From: Planctomycetota bacterium
GTDB taxonomy: Bacteria > Planctomycetota > J058
DNA: 64,000 bases
Reading direction: 5' to 3'
NCBI GenBank assembly: GCA_023954375.1
Contig: JAMLIC010000002.1
Location: 124,001 to 188,000 of the forward strand
The position numbers and the translations under genes are program-made. Position 1 is the stretch's first letter. Each line of letters starts with the position of its first letter. The notes under the pieces were generated by a model, which did no database searches, was not told where the DNA came from, and was given only the letters and a program-made list of their open reading frames with translations. Of this stretch, positions 51,056-60,400 are shown piece after piece.

Positions 51056-53832
51056 CTACCTGAGCCGCCCCACGTACTGCCGCCAGTCGGCCTCCATGCG
51101 CTCGAGGTCGAGCGGGGCGAACACGCGGTCGAAGGCCTTCTCCAGGTCGAGCCCCTCGCGCAGGGCCTTGAAGTACTCGCGCAGGAGCTTCTGCCCGCCC
51201 GGCGACGAGCCGAGGTAGTGCACGAACGACCAGGCGTGCGCGTAGTTGACCCCGGCCTGGGCGCCGCGCATGAACGTGCGGTGGTCGGCCGTGAGCAGGC
51301 GCTGGAGCGGCAGGGGGCGGGGGTACTCGCCGGAGAGGGAGAGCTTGATGTCGTGAAGCCGGCTCGGCGGCGCCTGCGGCACGAGCCCGTAGCGCAGCTC
51401 CGTGCGGCCGAGCTCGCTCATGCCGAAGTACTCGGCCAGCCCCTCGTCGAACCAGCGCGGGGCGTCCTCGACGTAGAGGTCGAGCCACTGGTGGAAGGTC
51501 TCGTGCAGGAGCGTCTCGAGGGTGCTCTTCGAGACGAGCCCGCCGCCCTTCCGGAGCCCCTCGTCCTGGTCGTAGAAGACGAGGAGCCGGTAGGGCGGCC
51601 AGTAGTAGCCGAGCGTGTTCTCGGTCGAGCCGACCTGGAGCCGCGCGGAGTAGGTCTCGAACTGCCCGCGGTCGGAGAAGACGATGACGGTCGGGACGAC
51701 CTCCCCCGGGCGGTCGGGGCCGAACAGCTTGTCGTAGGCCTTGTAGGCCTTCTCCATGACCTTGCCGAGCTCGTCGAGGCCCTTGTGGCGCCGGCGCGCG
51801 CGCTCGACCTGCTCGAGGCGCTTGCCGGCGTCGCCCTCGGCCTGGAGGCGCTGCTCGAGCTGCGCCAGCTCGGCGCGGCTGAGGCCCAGGTCGGTGATCA
51901 CCCGGTAGTGGCCGTCGTCGGTGCGCCCCTCGAGCACGTCGGCGGCGCGCTCGTAGCGCTGGCGGAAGGGCCCGTCGACGACCAGGCGGAGGCGCGTGTC
52001 GCGGAGCGCCTCGTGGTCGAGGAGCTCGCGCACGACGTCGAGCCGGCCGAGGTAGAGCGCGGCGAAGGCGCGGTCGTGCACCGCCTGGAGCGTGACGTCG
52101 CCGGCCCGGGTCAGCGCCTCGAAGGCCTGGCGGTACTCGCGGGCGTCGAAGTGGAGGAGCCCGCGCGCGGCGAAGACCTCGGGCACGTCGCCGTGCTCCT
52201 CGAGCTGCCGCTGGAGGGCCAGGACGCCTGCCATGTCCTTCTTGCGGAAGCAGTCGTAGAGGCGCAGGAGCAGCGGGCGGGCCGGCGACGCGGCGACCGG
52301 GCGCGGCGCGACGCGCACGACGGGCCGCTCGTCGTCCTCGTCGTCAGAGACGTCGGGCTTCTGGTCGGCCGGCGCGGGCGGGCTCCACGCCTCGGGCTCG
52401 TCGTCGTCCGGAGCGGGCGGGGCGGGAGCGGGCGCCGGGGCGGGCTCGCGCGGCGCGCGCGGGGCCACGGCGACCGGGCGGGGCTCGGCCGGGACGGTCG
52501 GCGCCGGGGCGGGCTCGGGGTCGCCGGCCGCCAGGGCGACGAGCGCGTCCTGCGCGCCGCGCACGACGGCGCGGGCGGCGACCGGCGCGCCGGCGGCGGC
52601 CTCGACGTCGCGGGCGACCGCGGCCAGGCGCGCCTGCGCCTGCGTGTGCCCCTCGCGGGCGGCGACCCGCCAGGCGCGCGCCACCTCGTCGTGCGCCCAC
52701 GCGTGCCAGTGCTCGGGCGAGCGCTCGTTGCGCGGCACGAGCCCGGCCCGCTCGGTGGACGGGGGCGGCGCGGCCACGGGCGCCGGCCCCGGCCCCGCGG
52801 CGACCTCCGGCGGCGGCGGCGCGGGCGCGCGCAGGACCTGCACGGCCAGCGTGCCCAGGACGCCGACGGCGAGGCCGATCCCGACCAGCAGGAGCGGCGT
52901 CCCGCCGAGCGCGGCCGGTCGCCGCTCGAGGCGTTCGGTCCCGCGCCGCGGGGCGCGGCCCGAGGCGACGGCCTTGAGGTTCTTGCTGCTCGGCGTGGGC
53001 GACGCCGCCGCGGTCTGCGCCGGCGTCGTCGCGCGCGGCGGCGGGGCCGCCGTCTGGGGTCGGGGCGCCGCGCCGGCGACCGGCGCGACGGGGGCGGCCG
53101 GTCGCGGGGGCAGGGTCGGGGCGGGCGGCGGCGCCGCGATCGGGCGCGGCGGCGGCGGCGGCGGGGCGTGCGCCGGGGCGCGGCGGCGGCGACGGCCGGC
53201 CGCGGCGGCCCGACGGGGACCGGCCCGGCCGGGCCCGGCGCCGACGCGAGGCGCGGCGTCGTCGACGGCGCGCCCGGTCGGGGGGCCGGGATCACCACGC
53301 GAGGGCCCGCGGCGGTGGCGACGATCCGCGGCCCCGCGGTCGCGGGCGGAGCGGCAGCCGCGGGCGGCGGCGACGCCACGGCGTCGGGGGGAGGCGACGC
53401 CGGGATCTCGGGGGCGCCGGTCGAGGGCTGCGCCGGCGGGGCGGCGTTCGCGTCGGGGGGCTCGCCGGACGCGATCGGCACGACCTCGGCGGCGGGCGGC
53501 CCGTCGACGGCCGGCGCGGGCGGCGGCTCGCTCGCAGCCGCCCCGGGCGTCCCCTCGGCGGCAGCCGCGGCCGCTTCGCCGGTCGGCGAGCCGCTCGGGG
53601 TCAGCCCGGCCGGGTCGTTCGGGGCCGTCGCCGACTCCGCGGCCGGGGGGGCGGGCTCGGGCGCGCCGGGGGCCGCGTCAGCCGGGGCTGGTGAAGGACT
53701 CGCGGCCTCGGCGCTGGCGCCCTCCGGGGCGGAGGAGCCGGGAGGCTCCTGCGACGCTGCGCTCGGGGGCGCTTCCGGTTCGGTCCCGGGGGACGGCGAG
53801 GGGGACGAAGGGTCGAGGATCGGGTCGGTCAC
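51056..53832 (-). CDS. membrane-anchored DUF1570-type metallopeptidase-like protein (one frameshift)
   Basis: About 925 residues after repair. The start is GTG 53832 with AGGGG upstream. Residues 1-215 are Pro/Ala-rich and the sense then moves to the next frame near 53186, where one base is missing. After a TM helix (TPLLLVGIGLAVGVLGTLAV) come helical repeats and a C-terminal DUF1570 domain with gluzincin motif LLHETFHQWLDLYVEDAPRW and FDEGLAEYFGMSELGR, an intact HExxH plus the downstream Glu. The peptidase probably acts outside the cytoplasm. Bases 50984-51055 separate it from the two secretin-like genes of the operon. Confidence 0.75.
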
Positions 53833-54168
53833 GGGCACCCCTGCGAGTCGCCCATCAAAACCATGCCGTGCTTACGTGGCAAGGTCGTTTTTGCCAACGT
53901 GGTGAATGGGAGACGGGCGGCCGGGCGCCCTCCACCCCTGTCGACTGCCGCCTGAAGGCGGCTCGTAGCGGGCCGCGTCTCGACCCAGGGGCCGGCGTGG
54001 GCTCCGCCTCTGCCGGTGTTCGCGACCAACGACATGTGGCGGAGCACACCAAGACAGATCCGCGATCGCCGCGTCGAGAGATGACGTCGCGGTTCTCGCC
54101 GCGAGGGACGTCACCGGCGCGACCTTTGCGCTCCTGAGGCCGGGGCGGGGAACCTGGAGGAGTCCGCC
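53833..54168. other. 336-bp intergenic region, slightly richer in A/T
   Basis: No gene is visible. It contains short inverted repeats TGGCAA...TTGCCA (53878-53899) and GCCGCC-TGAA-GGCGGC (about 53946-53961), and A/T-richer stretches than elsewhere. It probably holds the promoters of the divergent peptidase operon and the miniprotein gene. Confidence 0.35.
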
Positions 54169-54360
54169 ATGCCGCACCCCATCGGAGAGCGTCTTCACTG
54201 CGACGACTGTGGCGCCGAGATCGAGTTCGTGAAGGCCTGTGACTGTCCGGAGCGGCTGCCGAGGACCCACTCGAACCTGTGCTGTGGCAAGGAAATGCGC
54301 AGCCTCGGCGTCACCCGGGAGGAGCAGCCCGCGCGGTCCGCTCCGGCCACCCGACGCTGA
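54169..54360 (+). CDS. desulforedoxin-like small metal-binding protein
   Basis: 63 residues. ATG 54169 has GGAGGAG seven bases upstream. It carries two cysteine pairs in the order CDDCGAEIEFVKAC...LCCGKEM. The CxxC...CC-G-x-x-M pattern matches the desulforedoxin (DX) domain at the N-terminus of desulfoferrodoxin, which binds one iron or zinc with four Cys. Two extra cysteines (ACDCPE) are atypical. It is probably a small redox or metal-binding protein. It stands alone; 54361-54529 has no visible gene. Confidence 0.7.
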   Translation: MPHPIGERLHCDDCGAEIEFVKACDCPERLPRTHSNLCCGKEMRSLGVTREEQPARSAPATRR

Positions 54361-54529
54361 GCGGGCGTCGTCGCCACGCCGCGGCCGGGGCCTTCGCTGG
54401 CCCGCGACCCGGGACCCGGCGGTCTCGTCGGGTCCCCGGTCGTCGAGGCAGCCGTGCCCGCGCCTCGTCGCTCGGATCGCGGTCTGCGAGCGAGACCTCG
54501 CGTCGAGGGCCCGCTCACCCTCGTGAGGT

Positions 54530-55579
54530 TCACCTCAGGAGCATGGCGTCGCCGTAGCTGAAGAAGCGGTAGCCGCGGGCCACCGCCTCGGCGTAAGCGC
54601 CGAGGATCGCCTCGCGGTCGGAGAAGGCGGAGACGAGCAGGAGGAGCGTGCTCCTCGGCAGGTGGAAGTTGGTGATCAGGGCGTCGACGAGCCGGAAGTC
54701 GAAGCCGGGCGTGATGAACAGGTCCGTCTCGCCCTCGGGCGCGCCCGTGCGCGCGTAGGCCTCGAGGGCGCGCACGACCGTCGTCCCGCACGCCACGACC
54801 GGGGCCCCGCGCGCGCGGGCCGCGGCGAGGCGCTCGCGCGCCGCCGCGGGCACCTCGTAGCGCTCGGCGTGCATGACGTGCTCCTCGACGCGCTCGACGC
54901 GCACCGGGCAGAAGGTGCCGAGGCCCACGTGGAGGACGACGCGCGCGACCTCGACGCACTTGGCCTCGAGCGCGGCGAGGAGCGCCGGCGTGAAGTGGAG
55001 GCCGGCCGTCGGCGCGGCGATCGCGCCGGGGACCCGGGCGAACACGGTCTGGTAGGCCTCGCGGTCGCCGGGGTCGGGGCCGACGGCCGGGCGCTTGATG
55101 TAGGGCGGCAGCGGCATGCGCCCGAGCCGCTCGGCGACCTCGAGCGACGCCGCGCCCGGCGGGAAGCGCACGACGTAGCGGCCGCCGCCGAGGGCCTCGT
55201 CGAGGGCCAGGCGCACGTCCGTCGGCGCGCCGCTCCCGGCCTCGAGGAGCGTCAGCGCCTCGCCGGGCGCGCGCAGCCGACCGCCCGCGTTGACGATCGC
55301 CTCCCAGCGCTCGTCGCCGAGCGGGCGGACGAGGAGCACCTCGACCTTGCCTCCCGTGTCGCGGCGCCCCGCCAGGCGCGCGGGGATGACGCGCGTCTCG
55401 TTGAGGACGAGCAGGCTCCCCGGGTCGAGCAGGTCGACGACGTCCGAGAAGACGCGGTGCTCGAGCGGCGCCTGGCCGCGCCGGTCGACGACGAGCAGGC
55501 GGCACGCGGCGCGGTCGGTGAGCGGCGCCTGGGCGATGAGCTCGGGGGGGAGGGGGAAGTCGAAGTCGGAGATGTTCAC
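54530..55579 (-). CDS. queA: S-adenosylmethionine:tRNA ribosyltransferase-isomerase
   Basis: 349 residues, full length. QueA transfers and isomerises the ribosyl part of AdoMet to 7-aminomethyl-7-deazaguanine at tRNA position 34, making epoxyqueuosine. Family motifs are clear: FDFPLPPELIAQAPLTDRAA, LLVLNETRVIPARLAGRR, GAIAAPTAGLHFTPALL, VVLHVGLGTFCPVRVERVEE, ITNFHLPRSTLLLLVSAF and YRFFSYGDAMLL. The start is GTG 55579, one base after the anti-sigma stop, with GAGGTGA as ribosome-binding site. It is thus the third gene of the sigma unit. No tgt or queG is in the window. Confidence 0.97.
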   Translation of the reverse strand: MNISDFDFPLPPELIAQAPLTDRAACRLLVVDRRGQAPLEHRVFSDVVDLLDPGSLLVLNETRVIPARLAGRRDTGGKVEVLLVRPLGDERWEAIVNAGGRLRAPGEALTLLEAGSGAPTDVRLALDEALGGGRYVVRFPPGAASLEVAERLGRMPLPPYIKRPAVGPDPGDREAYQTVFARVPGAIAAPTAGLHFTPALLAALEAKCVEVARVVLHVGLGTFCPVRVERVEEHVMHAERYEVPAAARERLAAARARGAPVVACGTTVVRALEAYARTGAPEGETDLFITPGFDFRLVDALITNFHLPRSTLLLLVSAFSDREAILGAYAEAVARGYRFFSYGDAMLLR

Positions 55580-55580
55580 G

Positions 55581-56534
55581 TCACCTCGGGCCGTCGCCGG
55601 GCGCCCGGTCGTGGCGCTCGACCAGGCGCAGGAGCTCGCGCAGGAGCGGCCGCGTGGCCGTGATCACCAGCCCGTTCGCTCGCGGGTCGAGGGCCACCCG
55701 CGCCGGCGGGTCACCCTCCTCGGTCAGCTCCTCAGCGGCGCGCTCCAGGAGCGCCACGAGGACGTCGGCCTCGGCGCCGCCGACGTGTCGCAGCGGCACG
55801 ACCTCGGTGACGCGCTCGGCCTGGATCGTGCTGCGGGCCACGGCGCGCAGGAGGCCGTCCGCCTCCTCCACGAGCTCGAACGCGCCCGCGGCCTGGACGA
55901 CCGCGTTCATCGCCCGGAGCCAGTGCACGTCGGCGAGGTCGACGCTCACGGTCCCCTGCACCTCGGGCGCGAGGATCAGGCGCTGGCCCTGGCCCTCGGC
56001 GAGGTCCAGGAGGACCTGCCGGACGTCCGCGTCGTCCACCCGCACCGAGACGATCGCCCCGGGGGCGTCGCCGGCGGCCGTCCGGTCGTGGCGCTCGACC
56101 AGGCGCTGGAGCGCGCGCAGGAGCGGACGCGTGGCCGTGATCACCAGGCCGTTCGCCGCGGGGTCGAGCGCCACCTGCGCCGGCGGGTCGCGCGCGTCGC
56201 GGCGCTGCTCCGCCGCGAGCCGGAGGAGGCGCGCGAGGGCCTCGGCCTCGACGCCGCGGACGTGGCGCAGCGGGAGGAGCTCCGTGTGGAGCATGGGCTC
56301 GAACGACGACGTGGGCACGATGCGGAGCAGGTCGTGCCTCTCCTCCACGATCGTGAAGTCGCCCGCGGTCCTCACGATGGCGTGCATGGCCTGGAGCCAG
56401 TGCACCTCGTCGACATCGACGGTCACCGTGCCCGTCAGCGCCGGGTCCAGGATCAGGCCCACCCCCTGCGGCTCGGCGAGGTCCACGAGGACCTTCCGGA
56501 GGTCGGCGTCGCGCACCCGCAACGAGACGGTCGC
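55581..56534 (-). repeat. in-frame tandem duplication of a 477-bp coding unit
   Basis: The two copies (about 56058-56534 and 55581-56057) code secretin N-domain units. Near-identical stretches occur at 55606 and 56083 (CGGTCGTGGCGCTCGACC), 477 bp apart and in frame, so the duplication is fairly recent. Confidence 0.75.
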
Positions 56535-57308
56535 CGCGCGGTCGATCACGAGCGCGCCGGTGTCGAGCACCTCGACCGAGCAGCGCAGCAGGAGGGCCAG
56601 CTGGTCGAGCACCTCGCGCCAGGGGCCCTCGCCCGAGAAGCTCACGCGGTCGGCCACGCGGCACGTGATCGGCCGTCCGGCGGCCGCCGCCAGCCGGGCG
56701 AACACCTGCTCGGCGGGGGCGTCGCGCACGTCGACCCGCACGCGGTCGCCCGCCGTCCCCGCGGCGAGCGGCTCGACCACGAGCGCGGGGCCGGCCGGCG
56801 CCGCCGCGCGCGGCGGCGTCAGCGCCGCGACGGCGGCGACCGCCCCGGCGCCCAGCAGGCCGACCCAGGGCGCCCAGCGGCGCCGCCGCGCCGGCGCCGG
56901 TCCCTCGGCCGCGCGGACCCGCCGCGTCTCGCCGCAGCCCGGCGCGCTGCAGCGCCCGTGCTCGGCGAAGCACTCGTCGTGGTGCGGCGCCAGGCACGCC
57001 CCGCAGAAGGTCGCGGCCGCCCGCTCGAGCGCGTCGCGGCAGAACGAGCAGGCGAGCGCCACCCGCGGCCCGCCGCGCCGGTCGCGCTCGGCGGCGATCC
57101 GCGCGGCCAGCCCCTCCCAGCCGTCGGGCGCCGCGGCCGCCGGGGGGAGGGTCAAGGCGTCGAGCAGCGCCGCGACCCGCCCCTCGGCGGCGCGGCGGCA
57201 CCCGTCACAGGCGGCGAGGTGCGCCTCGACCTCGGCCTCCGCCGGGGGCTCGAGCAGGTCGAGCCCGCGGGGGAGGAGGAGGGGGGCGATCTCCGGGCAG
57301 GCGGTCAC
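55581..57308 (-). CDS. anti-sigma-like zinc-finger protein with secretin/STN periplasmic domains
   Basis: 575 residues from GTG 57308, overlapping the sigma stop as GTGA. Residues 20-50 carry the anti-sigma zf-HC2 motif (EVEAHLAACDGCRRAAEG). Residues 85-125 are a RING/B-box-like cysteine-histidine cluster (CSFCRDALERAAATFCGACL, then HHDECFAEHGRCSAPGC). One TM helix (WVGLLGAGAVAAVAAL) crosses the membrane. The outside part has an STN-like domain and two copies of a 159-residue unit with VSLRVRDADLRKVLVDLAEP / VSVRVDDADVRQVLLDLAEG and LDPAANGLVITATRPLLRAL / LDPRANGLVITATRPLLREL, both of secretin N-domain type. It probably holds the sigma factor until a periplasmic signal. Confidence 0.8.
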   Translation of the reverse strand: MTACPEIAPLLLPRGLDLLEPPAEAEVEAHLAACDGCRRAAEGRVAALLDALTLPPAAAAPDGWEGLAARIAAERDRRGGPRVALACSFCRDALERAAATFCGACLAPHHDECFAEHGRCSAPGCGETRRVRAAEGPAPARRRRWAPWVGLLGAGAVAAVAALTPPRAAAPAGPALVVEPLAAGTAGDRVRVDVRDAPAEQVFARLAAAAGRPITCRVADRVSFSGEGPWREVLDQLALLLRCSVEVLDTGALVIDRAATVSLRVRDADLRKVLVDLAEPQGVGLILDPALTGTVTVDVDEVHWLQAMHAIVRTAGDFTIVEERHDLLRIVPTSSFEPMLHTELLPLRHVRGVEAEALARLLRLAAEQRRDARDPPAQVALDPAANGLVITATRPLLRALQRLVERHDRTAAGDAPGAIVSVRVDDADVRQVLLDLAEGQGQRLILAPEVQGTVSVDLADVHWLRAMNAVVQAAGAFELVEEADGLLRAVARSTIQAERVTEVVPLRHVGGAEADVLVALLERAAEELTEEGDPPARVALDPRANGLVITATRPLLRELLRLVERHDRAPGDGPR

Positions 57309-57874
57309 GAGCGACCTCCCTCGAGCAGCTTGCGGGTCAGGCGGTCCAGGGCGGCCTGCAGGCGGTTGCGCACCGTGCGCTCCGTGCAGCCGTACACCGC
57401 GGCCAGGTCGTCGAGCTTGAGCCCCAGCCCGTGGCGCATGACGAGCAGCGCCCGGTCGTCGTCGTCGAGCGCCGCCAGGGCCGCGCGCGCCGCCCGCGCG
57501 TCCTCGCGGGCGGCGGTGTGGCGCGCCACCCGGTCGCTCACCGCGCGCTCCGGCTCGTCCTGCGGCGGCGCGCATGCCTTCCTCCGGGCCCGGAGGGCGT
57601 TCAGGGCCACGTTGCGGGCGATCGTCAGCAGCCAGGGGCGGAAGGGGCGGCCGGCGTCGTAGCGGTCGAGGTGCTCGTGGACGCGGAAGAACGTCTCCTG
57701 CAGGGCGTCCTCGGCGAGGGCCGGGTCGTCGAGCAGGCGCAGCAGGAGCCCGTACACCGGCCCCCGATGACGCTCGTAGAGCGTCCGGAACGCGGGCCCT
57801 CCCGGGTCCTCGCGGGCGAGGAGCGCCAGGCGCGCGTCCGGGGCGGCCTCGGTGCCTTCTTCCATGACGATCAC
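57305..57874 (-). CDS. ECF-type RNA polymerase sigma factor
   Basis: 189 residues. The start is GTG 57874 with GGAGGG four bases upstream; ATG 57865 is a possible alternative. Sigma region 2 (FRTLYERHRGPVYGLLLRLL, LAEDALQETFFRVHEHLDRY, FRPWLLTIARNVALNALRAR) and region 4 (LLVMRHGLGLKLDDLAAVYG, CTERTVRNRLQAALDRL) are intact. It should direct transcription of a stress or envelope regulon under control of the co-encoded anti-sigma protein downstream. The 86-bp gap from thiI leaves room for its own promoter. Confidence 0.95.
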   Translation of the reverse strand: MIVMEEGTEAAPDARLALLAREDPGGPAFRTLYERHRGPVYGLLLRLLDDPALAEDALQETFFRVHEHLDRYDAGRPFRPWLLTIARNVALNALRARRKACAPPQDEPERAVSDRVARHTAAREDARAARAALAALDDDDRALLVMRHGLGLKLDDLAAVYGCTERTVRNRLQAALDRLTRKLLEGGRS

Positions 57875-57960
57875 GCGTCCCTCCGACCTCTCTACACGGC
57901 CGGCGGTCGGAGCGGAAACCAGGCGCGAGGGGCGTTGCAGGCGAATGACTTACGGCGGCG

Positions 57961-59175
57961 TCAGGCGCGCTCCGTCGGCCCCCCGCGCGCCGTCCGCCAC
58001 GTCTCCAGCCCCTCGAACGCCTCCGCCTCCAGCTCCGCCAGGGGCAGGCCGGCCTCGGCCTCGAGGCAGCGCTCGACGGTCGCGTGGGTCGCGGGTCGGC
58101 GCGGGGCGAAGAGCGAGCAGCAGTCCTGGTAGGGGAGGATCGACGTCTCGTAGGTGCCGATCCGCCGGGCGACGGCCACGATCTCGCGCTTGTCGAAGCC
58201 GAGCAGCGGGCGCAGGACGAGGACGTCGGGGACGACCGCCTCGACGCAGAGCAGGTTCTCGGGCGTCTGGCTGGCGACCTGCCCCAGCGACTCGCCCGTG
58301 ACGAGCGCGACGTGGCCGCGGGCGCGCAGCACCTGGCGCGCGAGGCGGTACATCGAGCGCCGCAGGAGGACGACGCGCAGGTCCTCCTTGGGCTGGCGGG
58401 CGAGCTCGTCCTGGATCTTCGTCGTCGAGAGGACGTTCACGTGCATGGTCGCGGGCGCCCAGCGGCTCAGCGCGCGGCCGAGCGTGAGCACCTTCTCGAG
58501 CACGCGGTCGCCCGTGTAGGGGAAGGCGTGGAAGTAGCAGTGGTCGACGTGGAGGCCGCGCTTGAGGGCGTACCAGGCGGCGACCGGGCTGTCGATCCCG
58601 CCCGAGAGCAGGTTCAGCGCCGTCCCGGCGACGCCGACCGGGTAGCCGCCCGGGCCGGTGACGCCCTCGGTCGCGGCGACGAGGCGCTCGGGGCGGACCT
58701 CGAGCGTGATCACCACCTCCGGGTGGTGCACGTCGACCTTCAGCTCGGGGACGGCGCGCGCGATGCTCCCGCCGACGCGGCTCGAGACCTGGAGCGACCC
58801 GATGGCGAAGGCCTTGTCGGCGCGGTTGGTCTCGACCTTGAACGTGCGCTTTCCGCCGAGCGCCGCCTCGCGGGCCAGGTCGACCGCGACCGGCTCGAGC
58901 CGGGCGAGCTCGGCCTCGGCGCCGGCGTCGGGCGTGCGCGGCAGCTCGTGGCCCACCTGCGCGTGGGCCACGCCGAAGGTGCGCGTCACGGCGTCGAGGA
59001 GCGGCGCCGGGTCCTCGCCCTCGGCGACCGTGATCGCCAGCCGCCCCGGCGCGCGCTCGATCCGCTCCTGCGGCAGCCCGCTCAGCGCGGCGAGGTTCTT
59101 CCGCAGCAGGCGCTCGTAGTAGCCGCGCTTGCCGCCCTTGAGGGCGATCTCGTCGTACCGCACGTGGATGAGCAC
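57961..59175 (-). CDS. thiI: tRNA 4-thiouridine synthase (no rhodanese domain)
   Basis: 404 residues. ThiI adenylates U8 of tRNA and inserts sulfur to give 4-thiouridine; it may also serve thiazole synthesis. An N-terminal ferredoxin-like and THUMP region (FKVETNRADKAFAIGSLQVS, VHHPEVVITLEVRPE) precedes the PP-loop SGGIDSPVAAWYALKRG and the later QVASQTPENLLCVEAV. The C-terminal rhodanese domain of the E. coli enzyme is absent, so sulfur must come directly from the desulfurase. GTG 59175 lies 3 bp after the stop of the cysteine desulfurase gene. Confidence 0.95.
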   Translation of the reverse strand: MLIHVRYDEIALKGGKRGYYERLLRKNLAALSGLPQERIERAPGRLAITVAEGEDPAPLLDAVTRTFGVAHAQVGHELPRTPDAGAEAELARLEPVAVDLAREAALGGKRTFKVETNRADKAFAIGSLQVSSRVGGSIARAVPELKVDVHHPEVVITLEVRPERLVAATEGVTGPGGYPVGVAGTALNLLSGGIDSPVAAWYALKRGLHVDHCYFHAFPYTGDRVLEKVLTLGRALSRWAPATMHVNVLSTTKIQDELARQPKEDLRVVLLRRSMYRLARQVLRARGHVALVTGESLGQVASQTPENLLCVEAVVPDVLVLRPLLGFDKREIVAVARRIGTYETSILPYQDCCSLFAPRRPATHATVERCLEAEAGLPLAELEAEAFEGLETWRTARGGPTERA

Positions 59176-59178
59176 GGG

Positions 59179-60321
59179 TCAGCTCCGCCGGCCGGCGCCC
59201 TGCGCCAGCGCGGCCAGGGCGCCCTCGAGCGCCGCCAGCGCCTGGCGCACGTCCTCGTCGGTCGTCTCGCGCGAGAGGCTGAATCGCACGGCCGAGGCCA
59301 GGCGCTCCTCCGGCAGGCCCATCGCCCGCAGCGTCGGGCTGCGCTCGGCGCGCTTGCTCGCGCACGCCGACCCCGTCGACGCGACCACGCCGCGCTCCTC
59401 GAGGGCGTGGACGAGCGGCTCCGCGGCGACGCCCGGGAACGACGCGTTGACGGTCGTCGACACGGCGCCGGGGGGCGAGTTGATCACGCCGCCCAGCGCC
59501 TCGATCCCCTCGCGCATACGGGCCGCGCGCGCGGCGCCGTCGCGCAGGAGCGCGGGCCGGGCCTCCACGGCCAGGCGCGCGGCGACGCCGAAGCCGACGA
59601 GCAGGGGCACCGCCTCCGTGCCGCCGCGCAGGCCGTGCTCCTGCCCGCCGCCGGGGACGAGCGGCACGACCCGCGCGGGCCGGCGGACGACCAGGGCGCC
59701 CGCCCCCTTGGGCCCGTGCACCTTGTGGGCGCTCACCGTGTAGAGGTCGACGGCCTTGCCGGGCGGCGCGACCTTGCCGAGCGCCTGCACGCCGTCCGAG
59801 TGGACGACGACCTTCTGCGCGCGCGCCTTCACGCGCCGCGCGATCGCGTCGACCGGGAAGACGGCGCCGGTCTCGTTCTGCACGTGCATGACCGAGACGA
59901 GGATCGTCCCGTCCTCGACCGCGGCGACGACCTCGTCCGGGTCCACCTCTCCCGACGGCCGCGGCGAGACGCGCGTGACGCGCAGCCCCTCCTGCTCGAG
60001 CGCGCGCAGGACCTCGCCGACCGACGGGTGCTCGACGGCGGTCGTGACGACGTGGTCGCCGCGGCGCCGCAGCGCGGCCACGGCCCCGCGGATCGCCAGC
60101 GTGTTGGCCTCGGTGCCGCCGCTCGTGAAGACCACCTCGCCGGGCGCCGCGCCGAGCGCCCGGGCCACCGCCTCGCGCGCCTCGTCGAGCCCCCGCGCCG
60201 CCTCCGCGCCGAGGCGATGGAGGCTCGACGGGTTGCCGAAGCGCTCGCCGAACCACGGCAGCATGGCGGCGAGCACGTCCGGGTGGACCCGGGTCGTGGC
60301 GTTGTTGTCGAGGTAGATCAT
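59179..60321 (-). CDS. iscS: cysteine desulfurase (IscS/NifS group)
   Basis: 380 residues. A PLP-dependent enzyme that takes sulfur from cysteine. YLDNNATTRVHPDVLAAMLP is the typical start. The PLP lysine is in SAHKVHGPKG (near 200), the active cysteine in STGSACASKRAERSPTLRAM (near 320), and VEHPSV and HSDGVQALGK supply PLP contacts. Group I length and loop type suit IscS or NifS. It is coupled to thiI, so it is probably the sulfur donor for tRNA thiolation. ATG 60321 is divergent from the agmatinase gene. NifS or a dedicated ThiI partner are alternatives to IscS. Confidence 0.93.
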   Translation of the reverse strand: MIYLDNNATTRVHPDVLAAMLPWFGERFGNPSSLHRLGAEAARGLDEAREAVARALGAAPGEVVFTSGGTEANTLAIRGAVAALRRRGDHVVTTAVEHPSVGEVLRALEQEGLRVTRVSPRPSGEVDPDEVVAAVEDGTILVSVMHVQNETGAVFPVDAIARRVKARAQKVVVHSDGVQALGKVAPPGKAVDLYTVSAHKVHGPKGAGALVVRRPARVVPLVPGGGQEHGLRGGTEAVPLLVGFGVAARLAVEARPALLRDGAARAARMREGIEALGGVINSPPGAVSTTVNASFPGVAAEPLVHALEERGVVASTGSACASKRAERSPTLRAMGLPEERLASAVRFSLSRETTDEDVRQALAALEGALAALAQGAGRRS

Positions 60322-60400
60322 CGCGGCCCTCGAATGGTACCCGATCCGTCACCCTCGACGGCAGCCGCATCTGGTATCTGTCGTCGGCAGGAGGACCCCC

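Noticed and set aside
51056-53832. Two separate genes (short peptidase and a Pro-rich protein)
   Set aside because: The frames join at a one-base loss near 53186. The upstream extension of the peptidase frame continues a TM helix and linker without a start codon, so one gene is more likely.
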